Made by a program: the position numbers and the translations under genes. The notes below the pieces were generated by a model. The model was not told the origin of the DNA. It was given only the letters and a program-made list of their open reading frames with translations, and ran no database searches. A stretch of 64,000 nt of DNA from Prevotella sp. UBA2711 (GTDB taxonomy: Bacteria > Bacteroidota > Bacteroidia > Bacteroidales > Bacteroidaceae): positions 11,165-75,164 of the forward strand of contig DEKX01000018.1 of assembly GCA_002354095.1 (NCBI GenBank), in the 5' to 3' direction. Within the stretch, counting starts at the first letter, position 1; every line of letters begins with the position of its first letter. Shown here piece after piece: positions 16,477-24,749 of this stretch.

Positions 16477-17487
16477 TTATGAATTAATCTCGGCAAACTT
16501 CTTGAAAGTCTTCAGTGCTGCACCACTGTCAATGCTTTCGCGAGCAATGCTAATGCATTCCTCGATGCTCTTTTGACCTTTCTCCAACACCTGAATACCG
16601 AAGGCAGCATTAGCAAGTACGATGTTCTTTTGGGCAGGCAGGGCACGATTTTCCAGTACGGCATCAAAAATCTGGGCTGCCTCTTCCTCTGTGGCACCGC
16701 CTACCAGTTCTTCTGGTTTGGCAATATCGAAGCCCAGATCCTGTGGTTTGAAGATACGTTCATAGTTATTAGTTGTCACTTTGAAATCGCCGGTGAGTGA
16801 GATTTCATCATAGCCGTCGATACTGTTGACAATACCATAGTCAATACCAATCTTCTGATACACATTATTATATAGACGCATCTGGTCAAGATTGGCAACA
16901 CCCAGTAATTGGCATTTAGGTTGACTTGGATTCACCAAAGGACCAAGCAGATTGAAGATGGTGGGGAACTGCAGCGCTTTGCGAATAGGACCGACAAACT
17001 TCATCGCCTTCGCGAATAGTTGGGCATGCAGGTACACTATGCCAGCCTCGTCAATGGAGCGGTTCAGTCTGTCGAGGTCGTCAGTGAACTTGATGCCATG
17101 GTGTTGAATTACATTAGAAGCACCCGATACGGAAGTGGCAGCGTAATTACCATGTTTGGCTACCTTGTAACCAGCACCGGCAATGACAAAGCAACTCGTT
17201 GTTGAAATATTAAAAGTATTCTTACGGTCGCCACCTGTTCCGACAACATCAATATAGCGGTCGGCATTCAGGATGGCAGGAACGCCGGTTTCCAAGATAC
17301 CGTCACGGAAGCCAAGCAGTTCGTCAACAGTTACGCCACGCATTTGCAAGGCAGTGAGCAGGGCAGTAATCTGTTCGTTAGGGAATTCGCTCTGTGTGAT
17401 ACCAATAAGAATATTCTTCATTTCCTCGCGAGAAAGTTCCTCGTGGTTAAGCATCCTGTTGAGGATGTCTTTCATTGTCTGTTCCAT
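16477..17487 (-). CDS. trpD: Anthranilate phosphoribosyltransferase
   Basis: 336 residues. The PRPP/anthranilate motif GTGGDRKNTFNISTTS and the following KHGNYAATS identify TrpD of the nucleoside phosphorylase class III fold. It is separate from TrpG here, unlike enteric fused TrpGD. ATG 17487 or 17475 are both possible. The 69-nt spacer from trpG is the only real gap in the operon and contains an octamer tandem repeat. Confidence 0.96.
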   Translation of the reverse strand: MEQTMKDILNRMLNHEELSREEMKNILIGITQSEFPNEQITALLTALQMRGVTVDELLGFRDGILETGVPAILNADRYIDVVGTGGDRKNTFNISTTSCFVIAGAGYKVAKHGNYAATSVSGASNVIQHHGIKFTDDLDRLNRSIDEAGIVYLHAQLFAKAMKFVGPIRKALQFPTIFNLLGPLVNPSQPKCQLLGVANLDQMRLYNNVYQKIGIDYGIVNSIDGYDEISLTGDFKVTTNNYERIFKPQDLGFDIAKPEELVGGATEEEAAQIFDAVLENRALPAQKNIVLANAAFGIQVLEKGQKSIEECISIARESIDSGAALKTFKKFAEINS

Positions 17488-17503
17488 ATTGTTTCTTTTT
17501 TGT

Positions 17504-17551
17504 GTTATTTCGTTATTTCGTTATTTCGTTATTACGTTATATCGTTATTAC
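17504..17551. repeat. Octanucleotide tandem repeat in the trpG-trpD spacer
   Basis: Six head-to-tail 8-nt units of GTTATTTC type. The first three are identical; the next read GTTATTAC, GTTATATC, GTTATTAC. They fill most of the intercistronic spacer. Copy-number change would alter spacer length without touching a frame. Confidence 0.9.
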
Positions 17552-17556
17552 GCTGA

Positions 17557-18120
17557 TTAGAGGAATAACCAATTTTGCAACATTTTCTTGCCATCGGGCG
17601 TGAGTACGCTCTCCGGATGGAATTGTATGCCGCGTACGTTAAGTGTCTTGTGTTTCAATGCCATAATCTGCCCTTCGTCACTTTCGGCAGTAATCTCCAG
17701 ACACTCAGGAAAATCTTCCTTACTAACGACCCAAGAATGATAGCGCCCCATGGTGATGCGAGAGGGTAGGCCGGAGAAAATTTCATCATTGCCCCATTGA
17801 GTTCCCTCGGTAGCAACTCCATGGAACACATCACTCAGATTCTCCAGTTTCCCGCCAAACACTTCGCCAATGGCCTGATGGCCTAAGCAAACACCAAGGA
17901 TAGGCTTCTTGCCGGCATAGGTGCGGATGACGTCCAACAGCAATCCTGCTTCTGAGGGAATGCCAGGACCGGGTGAAAGGATAATCTTGCTGAATGGCTC
18001 CAGTTGGGAAAGTTCAAACTGATCGTTTCTATAAACGGTCACCTCCGCACCCAGTTCCTTGACTAAGTGGGCAAGGTTATAGGTGAACGAGTCGTAATTA
18101 TCGATAATGACTATTTTCAT
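17557..18120 (-). CDS. trpG: Anthranilate synthase glutamine amidotransferase subunit
   Basis: 187 residues, class I amidotransferase supplying ammonia to TrpE. The triad is visible as Cys78 in GVCLGHQ and His168/Glu170 in FHPES. The N-terminal DNYDSFTYNL and LSPGPG motifs are typical of TrpG/PabA, and the operon position settles TrpG. Its ATG overlaps the trpE stop (ATGA). Confidence 0.96.
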   Translation of the reverse strand: MKIVIIDNYDSFTYNLAHLVKELGAEVTVYRNDQFELSQLEPFSKIILSPGPGIPSEAGLLLDVIRTYAGKKPILGVCLGHQAIGEVFGGKLENLSDVFHGVATEGTQWGNDEIFSGLPSRITMGRYHSWVVSKEDFPECLEITAESDEGQIMALKHKTLNVRGIQFHPESVLTPDGKKMLQNWLFL

Positions 18121-19508
18121 AATTCTTCAGCTTTTAAGATGGCACGGCGCAAAGCACCAAGTTTATTGTTTACTTCCTGTAATTCGTATTCTTCATTGCT
18201 CTTGGCAACGATACCGCCTCCGGCCTGGAACCAGAGTTCACCATTGCGCGACACAAAGGTACGGATAGTGATAGCCTGATTGAGACTGCCGTTAAGTCCG
18301 ATGTACCCGATACATCCGCCATAAGCACCACGATTGTGTGGTTCATACTCACTGATCAATTGCATGGCACGAACTTTAGGAGCTCCACTCAATGTTCCGG
18401 CAGGGAAGGTGTCGATAAAGGCCTTGATAGGGTCTGCCCCTTCATTCAGCTCCCCACTGACACGACTGACAAGATGGATAACGTGAGAGTAATATTGCAA
18501 GTCCTTATAGAAATCAACCTTCACTCCGTGACAGTTGCGACTGAGGTCGTTACGTGCCAGATCTACCAGCATCACATGTTCGGCATTCTCTTTAGGATCG
18601 TTGCGTAGGTATTCAGCTCCTTCGCGGTCTTTTTCGGCATCACCGGTGCGACGGGTCGTGCCGGCAATAGGGTCAATGTAGGCTTTGTTGCCTTCAATCC
18701 TGCAATGAGTCTCTGGGGAAGAACCGAAGATGCGGAAACCGCCGAAATCAAAATAGAAAAGATAGGGTGAGGGATTGATGCTGCGCAATGCCCGGTAAAG
18801 CTTAAAGTCATCACCTTCATATTTCTGAATAAAACGACGCGAGAGTACTATCTGGAAGACATCACCGCGCAGACAGTGTTTAATGCCCCGGCGGATATTT
18901 GCCTTGTGCTCTTCGTCTGTCAGTGTAGATTGGACATCGCCGACTGGGTGAAAGTCGTAAGCCTGTACATTGGTCTTGTTCATGGCTTTGAAGACATCAT
19001 TCAAACTGCTTTCGTCGCCAAGTGACACTACGGTGAGCTGATTGTTGAAGTGGTCGAATACAATCACCACCTTATACAATATATAGAGCATGTCGGGGGC
19101 ATCGTTCTTGCTTTGTGTCTCATCCTTGACGTCAATATTCTCGAAATAGCGAACGGCATTAAAGGATGTGTAACCGTAGAGTCCGCAATACTCGGCATGC
19201 TGTCCCTCCACGTTGATGTGGTCAATCAGGGCATGAATGGCTTCCGCAGTACCGTATTCTGCGGTGATGGCATGTTCTTCCTTCGACCCGTCAGGAAAAC
19301 TAATGGTTGCTAAGCCGTGGCCTATGGCTACAGATGCTATTGGGTTGATACCGATGAACGAACGCGAATTATCCTTATCATGATAATCGGAACTCTCCAT
19401 CAATGCGCTTTGTGGATAAATGTCACGTAGTCGCATATACACACCGACGGGAGTGTAAAGATCCGCAAGGATCGTTTTAGTGTTGGTTGAGAAATTAAAA
19501 GTTTCCAT
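18117..19508 (-). CDS. trpE: Anthranilate synthase component I
   Basis: 463 residues, chorismate-binding enzyme. Chorismate-site signatures include FGSSPETH, IAGTTRRTG and GTLSGAPKVRAM, and the end carries FQAGGGIV. An N-terminal MESSDYHD segment corresponds to the Trp feedback-binding element (LLES in enterics), so allosteric inhibition by tryptophan is likely. The start overlaps the end of trpB by 14 nt. Confidence 0.96.
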   Translation of the reverse strand: METFNFSTNTKTILADLYTPVGVYMRLRDIYPQSALMESSDYHDKDNSRSFIGINPIASVAIGHGLATISFPDGSKEEHAITAEYGTAEAIHALIDHINVEGQHAEYCGLYGYTSFNAVRYFENIDVKDETQSKNDAPDMLYILYKVVIVFDHFNNQLTVVSLGDESSLNDVFKAMNKTNVQAYDFHPVGDVQSTLTDEEHKANIRRGIKHCLRGDVFQIVLSRRFIQKYEGDDFKLYRALRSINPSPYLFYFDFGGFRIFGSSPETHCRIEGNKAYIDPIAGTTRRTGDAEKDREGAEYLRNDPKENAEHVMLVDLARNDLSRNCHGVKVDFYKDLQYYSHVIHLVSRVSGELNEGADPIKAFIDTFPAGTLSGAPKVRAMQLISEYEPHNRGAYGGCIGYIGLNGSLNQAITIRTFVSRNGELWFQAGGGIVAKSNEEYELQEVNNKLGALRRAILKAEEL

Positions 19509-20703
19509 ATTCGCCAGCCATTTCTTTATGTGATAAATAGGTTTCTACGTCTTTGTCACCTCTACCGCTGACAGTCAGCACGACGACGTCTTCGGGCTTG
19601 AACTGCACTTTGCTGAGTGCTGCAATAGCATGGGCACTTTCCAAGGCAGGGATGATACCCTCCATGCGGGTCAGTTCATAAGCTGCTTTCACTGCTTCGT
19701 CATCGTTGATGGAGTAAACAGTTGCCCGATGCTGAGAGGCCAGATTGGCATGCATGGGACCGATGCCTGGATAGTCAAGACCCGCAGAGATGGATTCTGC
19801 CTCAATGATTTGTCCGTCGGGAGTCTGCATGACCAGTGTCTTTGCCCCATGCAGAATTCCCAGTCTGCCGGCATGGATGGTAGCTGCGGTATGACCGGTA
19901 TCAGCTCCCAGACCACCTGCTTCGGCTAAGATGATGCGTACACGCTCGTCGTCAATATAATGGTAGATGGTTCCTGCTGCATTACTGCCACCGCCTACGC
20001 ATGCCATCAGAATATCAGGGTAATCGCGCCCTATTTTTTCCTGCAGTTGCTGCTTGATTTCTTCAGAGATAACACTTTGCAGGCGAGCCACCATGTCAGG
20101 GTAGGGATGAGGACCTACGGTACTGCCTATTATATAAAAGGTGTCGGTAGGATGACAGCACCAGTCACGGATAGCCTCATTAGTGGCATCCTTCAGCGTC
20201 CAGTTGCCCGTTTTGACGGGACGTACCTCAGCCCCCAACATCTTCATGCGTTCCACATTGACATGCTGACGCTCCACATCCAGAGCTCCTTGGTAAACAA
20301 CACAAGGCATATCCATCAGTGCGCAAACCGTTGCTGTTGCCACGCCATGCTGTCCTGCCCCCGTTTCTGCTATGATGCGCTTTTTGCCCATCTTCTTGGC
20401 AAGAAGAATCTGCCCGATGGTGTTGTTAATCTTGTGTGCACCAGTGTGGTTCAGGTCTTCACGCTTCAAATAGAGTTGGCAACCATATTTCTCACTCATG
20501 CGCTTGGCATAATAAAGAGGAGAAGGGCGCCCCACATAGTCGCGTAGAAGTTGCATGTACTCTTTCTTGAATTCTTCCGACTCAATAATTGGCAAATACT
20601 CCTGTTTGAGTTTCTCAACAGTGGCATAGAGAATTTCCGGTACGTATGCTCCGCCGAATTCTCCATAGAATCCATTCTCGTCTACTAAAAATGATTTTTC
20701 CAT
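19495..20703 (-). CDS. trpB: Tryptophan synthase beta chain
   Basis: 402 residues, PLP enzyme condensing indole with serine. The Schiff-base Lys91 lies in HTGAHKINN, and GGGSNAAG binds the PLP phosphate. It is first in the operon, the reverse of the enteric trpBA order but usual for Bacteroidales. It is preceded by the leader peptide and attenuator. Confidence 0.97.
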   Translation of the reverse strand: MEKSFLVDENGFYGEFGGAYVPEILYATVEKLKQEYLPIIESEEFKKEYMQLLRDYVGRPSPLYYAKRMSEKYGCQLYLKREDLNHTGAHKINNTIGQILLAKKMGKKRIIAETGAGQHGVATATVCALMDMPCVVYQGALDVERQHVNVERMKMLGAEVRPVKTGNWTLKDATNEAIRDWCCHPTDTFYIIGSTVGPHPYPDMVARLQSVISEEIKQQLQEKIGRDYPDILMACVGGGSNAAGTIYHYIDDERVRIILAEAGGLGADTGHTAATIHAGRLGILHGAKTLVMQTPDGQIIEAESISAGLDYPGIGPMHANLASQHRATVYSINDDEAVKAAYELTRMEGIIPALESAHAIAALSKVQFKPEDVVVLTVSGRGDKDVETYLSHKEMAGEYGNF

Positions 20704-20736
20704 ATATTTTTATTGTTAAGTTCTTGTCTTTGACGT

Positions 20737-20769
20737 GAAAAGGGCTCGTCGCGTTAACGACGAGCCCTT
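20737..20769 (-). terminator. trp attenuator (intrinsic terminator in the trp leader)
   Basis: A GC-rich 12-bp stem AAGGGCTCGTCG (arms 20740-20751 and 20758-20769, 6-nt loop) followed on the minus strand by TTTT. It lies 37 nt after the stop of a Trp-rich leader peptide and 36 nt before trpB, the classic place for a transcription attenuator. An upstream CTCG/CGAG pairing around the leader stop could form a competing stem. Confidence 0.85.
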
Positions 20770-20806
20770 CATATCTGTGGAACACATACGGCATCGTACC
20801 TCGCGA

Positions 20807-20860
20807 CTATTCTAATCTCGAGTTGCGCCACCACCATGCATTCATTAATTTCGTCATCAT
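20807..20860 (-). CDS. trpL: trp leader peptide (MMTKLMNAWWWRNSRLE)
   Basis: A 17-codon ORF with three consecutive Trp codons (20828-20836), located about 26 nt after the predicted transcription start and followed by an attenuator hairpin. Stalling at the Trp codons under tryptophan starvation should favour an antiterminator and let RNA polymerase enter trpB; with charged tRNA-Trp the terminator forms. Initiation could be at either of the two first ATGs (20860 or 20857) or at ATG 20845. Confidence 0.85.
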   Translation of the reverse strand: MMTKLMNAWWWRNSRLE

Positions 20861-20892
20861 GTTATATATAAGCGTTTTTATGTTTACGGCTG

Positions 20893-20923
20893 CAAATGTA
20901 CATAGAATTCTTCTAATAAGCAA
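20893..20923 (-). promoter_or_regulatory. trp operon promoter
   Basis: On the minus strand TTTG, a 20-nt spacer, then TACATTTG (20893-20900). The transcript would start near 20886 and include trpL and the attenuator. It is divergent from the thioesterase promoter. Confidence 0.7.
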
Positions 20924-20963
20924 ATTTTTTATTTGTTTTTTTTACGTTTTGATAGAAATATTG

Positions 20964-20971
20964 TAATTTTG
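20964..20971 (+). promoter_or_regulatory. -7 element of the thioesterase promoter
   Basis: TAATTTTG, 24 nt before ATG 20996. A -33 TTG at the ideal distance is not clear; the upstream stretch is T-rich. Confidence 0.45.
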
Positions 20972-20995
20972 CCGACGAAATGTAATAGTTTGACG

Positions 20996-21400
20996 ATGAA
21001 TATTCAACAATTCTTAAATCAGAATGATCATTTTGCGGCCGCTGCCGGTTGCGAAATTATAGAGATGTCAGAGGGTAGGGCTGTTGCCACCATGACGGTA
21101 ACCCAATCACATTTGAATGCAGGTGGCGTTTGTCAGGGTGGAGCGTTGTTTACTTTGGCTGATTTAGCTCTGGCAGCAGTCATGAATGGACGCGGACAAT
21201 TAACCTTCGGCATACAGAATAATATTATGTATCTGGCTTCTGCCAAGGAAGGTGATGTGCTAAGGGCTGAGGCTGTTGAGATAAATAATCATCATAAGAT
21301 ACCCTCAGTAGAGGTGCGTATTACCAATCAAGACGGATGCCTGTTGTGTCATGTAACAGGCTTGGCGTATCGGAAATCTGCACCTATTGTTACGGAATAA
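20996..21400 (+). CDS. PaaI-type hotdog-fold thioesterase
   Basis: 134 residues. The hotdog core carries LNAGGVCQGGALFTLADLAL, matching the HGG...tLaD helix signature of the PaaI/YbgC-like acyl-CoA thioesterases (here N-A-G-G with a Gln in the second position). It would hydrolyse a small acyl- or aryl-CoA in the cytoplasm; the substrate is unknown. ATG 20996 follows a -7 element by 24 nt and starts the domain cleanly, so the longer in-frame extension to 20933 is rejected. Confidence 0.85.
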   Translation: MNIQQFLNQNDHFAAAAGCEIIEMSEGRAVATMTVTQSHLNAGGVCQGGALFTLADLALAAVMNGRGQLTFGIQNNIMYLASAKEGDVLRAEAVEINNHHKIPSVEVRITNQDGCLLCHVTGLAYRKSAPIVTE

Positions 21401-21431
21401 AGCAGTTTTTTTGAAAAAAGACAGTTAAAAA

Positions 21432-21463
21432 TTTGTTTGTTTGCTGATTAAGTACTATATTTG
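21432..21463 (+). promoter_or_regulatory. Promoter of a candidate small RNA
   Basis: TTTG (21432-21435), 20 nt, TATATTTG (21456-21463): a full consensus promoter with no protein-coding start downstream before a terminator. Confidence 0.55.
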
Positions 21464-21469
21464 CCGTCG

Positions 21470-21551
21470 ATAAGTCATTGTCAGCCATTGTTTGACTACC
21501 TTATCATATTTATAAAGTGAGGTTGGTAGCGTCCTGCACCAACCTCTTTTT
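21470..21551 (+). ncRNA. Candidate ~80-nt small RNA with its own promoter and terminator
   Basis: The interval between the promoter at 21432-21463 and the hairpin at 21519-21546 contains no plausible ORF. It can fold: GATAAG (about 21469-21474) pairs with CTTATC (about 21499-21504), with an inner TCA/TGA helix. The terminal hairpin GAGGTTGGT/ACCAACCTC is followed by TTTTT. Supported by structure and signals only; no known RNA family was recognised. Confidence 0.45.
21519..21551 (+). terminator. Terminator between the thioesterase and the ROK kinase
   Basis: A perfect 9-bp stem GAGGTTGGT with a 10-nt loop and a T5 tail on the plus strand. The minus-strand tail is weak, so it mainly serves plus-strand transcripts. 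Confidence 0.8.
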
Positions 21552-21577
21552 ATGTTTCCAATAAGAACGAACTGAAA

Positions 21578-22558
21578 TTATATCTCCCAGCCGATGGCAG
21601 AAGCACCAAGCACAGCTGCCGACGCTCCGTCAAGACCGCTTACCAAGAACTGCGCTTTATTGCGGAAAATGGGGAGTACGTGCTCATTGTATGCTTTCTT
21701 GATAGGTTCCATGATTAAGTCGCCAGCCTTTACCATTCCGCCGAAGAAGATAAATGCTTCAGGTGATGAGAATGCTGCGAAGTCGGCACAGGCCTCACCC
21801 AGCATGTGGCCGGTAAACTCGTAAATCTCTTTTGCCAGCTCGTCACCCTTACCGGCAGCAATGCTGACATCCAAAGAGGTGATGTCCTCCGGATTCATTT
21901 CACGAAGCAGGGAAGGGCGCTCTGTCTTGCTTAGCAGTTCGCGGGCTGTACGAGCCACACCGGTAGCAGAGCAGTAAGCCTCCAGACAGCCGGTACGTCC
22001 GCATCCGCACAAACGACCTTCGGCACCACGTACCATAGTGACATGGCCTAACTCACCGGCAAAGCCGTCGTGTCCATAGAGTAACTGACCATTAACCACG
22101 ATACCGGAGCCTACACCGGTACCAAGCGTGATGACAATGAAGTTCTTCATGCCACGGGCTACACCGTAAACCATTTCTCCGATTGCAGCAGCATTGGCGT
22201 CATTGGTCAGGGCTACAGGAATGCCCAATGCATCGCTGAACATTTTACCCAGAGGCACGATACCGTCGTGAGCCCAAGGTAGATTGGGGGCGAACTCAAT
22301 CGTTCCATTATAGTAGTTACCATTAGGCGCGCCGATACCCATTGCCTTGATTTTCTCAACACCTCCAACCTGTTCAATGATAGGCTGTAATGCCTCAACC
22401 GAAGCCTTGACATAATCTTCCACTGCCTCGAAACCGCCAGTCTTGATGGCGGTGGTAGCCTTAATCTCACCACGGGCATCAACAATGCCGAAAACTGAAT
22501 TCGTTCCTCCTAAGTCTAAGCCAATGACATATGGCTTGATGTTTGCTTGATCGTTCAT
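21578..22558 (-). CDS. ROK-family sugar kinase, probable glucokinase
   Basis: 326 residues, cytoplasmic ATP-dependent hexose kinase. N-terminal ATP site LDLGGTN, active-site NDANAAA, and the ROK zinc signature ELGHVTMV...LCGCGRTGCLEAYCS. This matches Bacteroidales RokA-type glucokinases. N-acetylhexosamine or other hexose specificity cannot be excluded. It is transcribed alone from a promoter with TACCTTTG at 22602-22609. Confidence 0.9.
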   Translation of the reverse strand: MNDQANIKPYVIGLDLGGTNSVFGIVDARGEIKATTAIKTGGFEAVEDYVKASVEALQPIIEQVGGVEKIKAMGIGAPNGNYYNGTIEFAPNLPWAHDGIVPLGKMFSDALGIPVALTNDANAAAIGEMVYGVARGMKNFIVITLGTGVGSGIVVNGQLLYGHDGFAGELGHVTMVRGAEGRLCGCGRTGCLEAYCSATGVARTARELLSKTERPSLLREMNPEDITSLDVSIAAGKGDELAKEIYEFTGHMLGEACADFAAFSSPEAFIFFGGMVKAGDLIMEPIKKAYNEHVLPIFRNKAQFLVSGLDGASAAVLGASAIGWEI

Positions 22559-22601
22559 AATTTATAGTTTATTGTTTTTTATTGCTTGATGTAAACAGCC
22601 A

Positions 22602-22609
22602 CAAAGGTA
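22602..22609 (-). promoter_or_regulatory. -7 element of the ROK kinase promoter
   Basis: TACCTTTG on the minus strand, 43 nt before ATG 22558. The matching -33 element is not obvious. Confidence 0.45.
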
Positions 22610-22671
22610 TGAAAAAAGCACGATAATGCAAACTTTTAGGGCGAAAATCTTATTAATTCATTTAAAATTCG

Positions 22672-22679
22672 TACCTTTG
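22672..22679 (+). promoter_or_regulatory. -7 element in front of the LysE-family gene
   Basis: TACCTTTG ends 8 nt before ATG 22688, predicting a leaderless or near-leaderless mRNA for the long plus-strand operon that follows. Confidence 0.5.
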
Positions 22680-22687
22680 CATTCGAT

Positions 22688-23350
22688 ATGCCGTTTCATG
22701 TACCTATTAATATATTAGATTTTATCGTCAAAGGCATGCTGATTGGTATGATTGCCTCAGCTCCAATGGGACCTGTCGGAATCCTTTGTGTACAACGTAC
22801 ATTGAACAAAGGACGCTGGTATGGTTTTGCCACTGGACTGGGTGCTGCGTTCAGTGATATCATTTATGCCGGTATAGCCGGATTCGGCATGTCGTTTGTT
22901 ATGGATTTCATCACCAATGACCAAAACCGTTTCTATTTGCAGATTGTTGGTAGTGTGATGTTGTTATGCTTCGGATTGTTCACCTACCATACCGATCCTA
23001 CCCGGAAGATGCACCAGTCAGGCGTGCAGAAGGGGTCGCTGTGGTATAATACTTGGACGGCGTTTCTCGTCACATTCTCCAATCCGTTGATAGTATTCCT
23101 TTTCATAGCCATGTATGCTCAATTTGCGTTTGTCCTTCCAAACCATCCGTTTGAAATGATTGTCGGCTTCCTGAGTATCGTAGGTGGAGCCATGCTATGG
23201 TGGTGGGGGCTGACCTGGTTGGTTGACAAAATACGCGCCAAGTTTGATGATTTCGGTATTCGTCTGATTAACCAGATTATCGGTGTGGCAGTGATTATCG
23301 GTTCGATTATCATGCTTTTGGGCTTGACCACGAATTTGCTGAGATTTTAG
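22688..23350 (+). CDS. LysE-family amino-acid exporter
   Basis: 220 residues with about six hydrophobic membrane segments. The first segment contains GMIASAPMGPVGILCVQRTL, the conserved LysE/RhtB N-terminal signature. It probably exports an amino acid or related metabolite across the inner membrane; the substrate is unknown. It heads a plus-strand series of closely spaced genes (DUF4924 starts 3 nt after its stop). Confidence 0.85.
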   Translation: MPFHVPINILDFIVKGMLIGMIASAPMGPVGILCVQRTLNKGRWYGFATGLGAAFSDIIYAGIAGFGMSFVMDFITNDQNRFYLQIVGSVMLLCFGLFTYHTDPTRKMHQSGVQKGSLWYNTWTAFLVTFSNPLIVFLFIAMYAQFAFVLPNHPFEMIVGFLSIVGGAMLWWWGLTWLVDKIRAKFDDFGIRLINQIIGVAVIIGSIIMLLGLTTNLLRF

Positions 23351-23353
23351 AAT

Positions 23354-23899
23354 ATGATAATAGCACAGGAATTAAGACGTAAGAACATAGCAGAATATTT
23401 GCTGTATATGTGGCAGATAGAAGATACCATCCGTGCCTTCGGGTGTTCGTTGAGTCGTATCCGAAGGGAATATATAGACCGTTTCGACTATACCGACGAG
23501 CAGAAAGAGGATGAAGCCGACTGGTTTGGCAATCTGATTCGTATGATGAATGAAGAAGGCTGTCGGGAAAAGGGGCATATACAAATTAATAAGGTGGTAT
23601 TGCAACAGTTGGAGGAACTGCATGTCCAATTGCTGGGCAGCAGCAAGTTCCCTTTTTATAATTCAGAGTATTACAAGGTGCTGCCTTATATAGTTGAACT
23701 GCGTAATCACGGAGCCAATAAAGAAGAGAATGAGATAGAAACCTGTTTCAATTCCCTCTATGGAGTGATGATGTTGCGCTTGCAGAAGAAAGACATATCA
23801 CTGGAGACGCAACATGCCGTCAAGGAGATTTCAACGTTCATCGGGATGTTGAACGACTATTATTTAAAAGACAAACAAGAACCCTTAGAATTCGAGTAG
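23354..23899 (+). CDS. DUF4924 family protein
   Basis: 181 residues, soluble and mostly helical, with no signal peptide. Sequence style (ELRRKNIAEYLLYMWQIEDT near the start) matches DUF4924, a family I know only from Bacteroidota and with no assigned function. It lies between a LysE exporter and rfbD, 1 nt before rfbD, so co-transcription is near certain. Confidence 0.8.
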   Translation: MIIAQELRRKNIAEYLLYMWQIEDTIRAFGCSLSRIRREYIDRFDYTDEQKEDEADWFGNLIRMMNEEGCREKGHIQINKVVLQQLEELHVQLLGSSKFPFYNSEYYKVLPYIVELRNHGANKEENEIETCFNSLYGVMMLRLQKKDISLETQHAVKEISTFIGMLNDYYLKDKQEPLEFE

Positions 23900-23900
23900 G

Positions 23901-24749
23901 ATGAGTATATTGATAACAGGCTGTAACGGCCAGTTGGGCAATGAGATGCAATTGTTGGAGAGCCAATACCCTCAGTATCAGTGGTATAATACCGATGTGC
24001 AGGAATTGGATATAAGTAATCAACAGGCTATAGAACAGTTCGTTACAGCCCACGAAATTGACGGCATCGTGAATTGTGCAGGCTATACCGCTGTGGATAA
24101 GGCAGAGGAAAACGAAGAACTGTGTACCATGCTCAACCAGCATGCTCCTGCTTATCTGGCTGCTGCTGTAGAAAAACGTGGCGGATGGATGGTGCATATC
24201 TCGACCGACTATGTGTTTGACGGTACTCATCATACCCCGTATGTGGAAACTGACGAGCCCTGTCCCAATAGCGTCTATGGCCGTACGAAACTGGCAGGCG
24301 AACAGGAGGTGATGCAACATTGCAAACGGTCTGTGATTATCCGTACGGCATGGTTGTATAGCACTTTCGGCAATAACTTTGTGAAAACGATGATCCGCTT
24401 GGGTAAAGAGCGCCCCGAACTGGGAGTTATTTTCGACCAGATAGGCACTCCCACCTATGCAGGCGATTTGGCAAAGGTGATTATGGCTGTCGTTGAGAAA
24501 GGCATCATGCCAGGCATCTATCATTTCTCCAATGAAGGCGTTATTTCGTGGTATGATTTCACCAAAGCCATTCATCGCTTGGCTGGTATTACAACCTGTC
24601 ATGTGCGCCCATTGCATACGACAGAGTATCCTACACCTGCCAACCGGCCCCATTATTCCGTATTGGATAAGACAAAGATAAAGACAGTATATGGTATTGA
24701 GATTCCTTATTGGGAGGAAAGTTTAAAAGATTGTATTGAGAAGTTATGA
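23901..24749 (+). CDS. rfbD: dTDP-4-dehydrorhamnose reductase
   Basis: 282 residues, extended-SDR enzyme reducing dTDP-4-keto-L-rhamnose. Rossmann motif ITGCNGQLGNEM at the start, catalytic STDYVFDG and YGRTKLAGE (the Tyr-x-x-x-Lys pair). The first enzyme of the dTDP-rhamnose pathway, rfbA, is about 7 kb away (31378-32250) rather than adjacent. Its TGA overlaps the prfC ATG. Confidence 0.94.
   Translation: MSILITGCNGQLGNEMQLLESQYPQYQWYNTDVQELDISNQQAIEQFVTAHEIDGIVNCAGYTAVDKAEENEELCTMLNQHAPAYLAAAVEKRGGWMVHISTDYVFDGTHHTPYVETDEPCPNSVYGRTKLAGEQEVMQHCKRSVIIRTAWLYSTFGNNFVKTMIRLGKERPELGVIFDQIGTPTYAGDLAKVIMAVVEKGIMPGIYHFSNEGVISWYDFTKAIHRLAGITTCHVRPLHTTEYPTPANRPHYSVLDKTKIKTVYGIEIPYWEESLKDCIEKL

Noticed and set aside
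20933..20995. Longer N-terminus for the PaaI-type thioesterase
   Set aside because: It would start inside the promoter region, upstream of the -7 element; ATG 20996 fits the hotdog domain.
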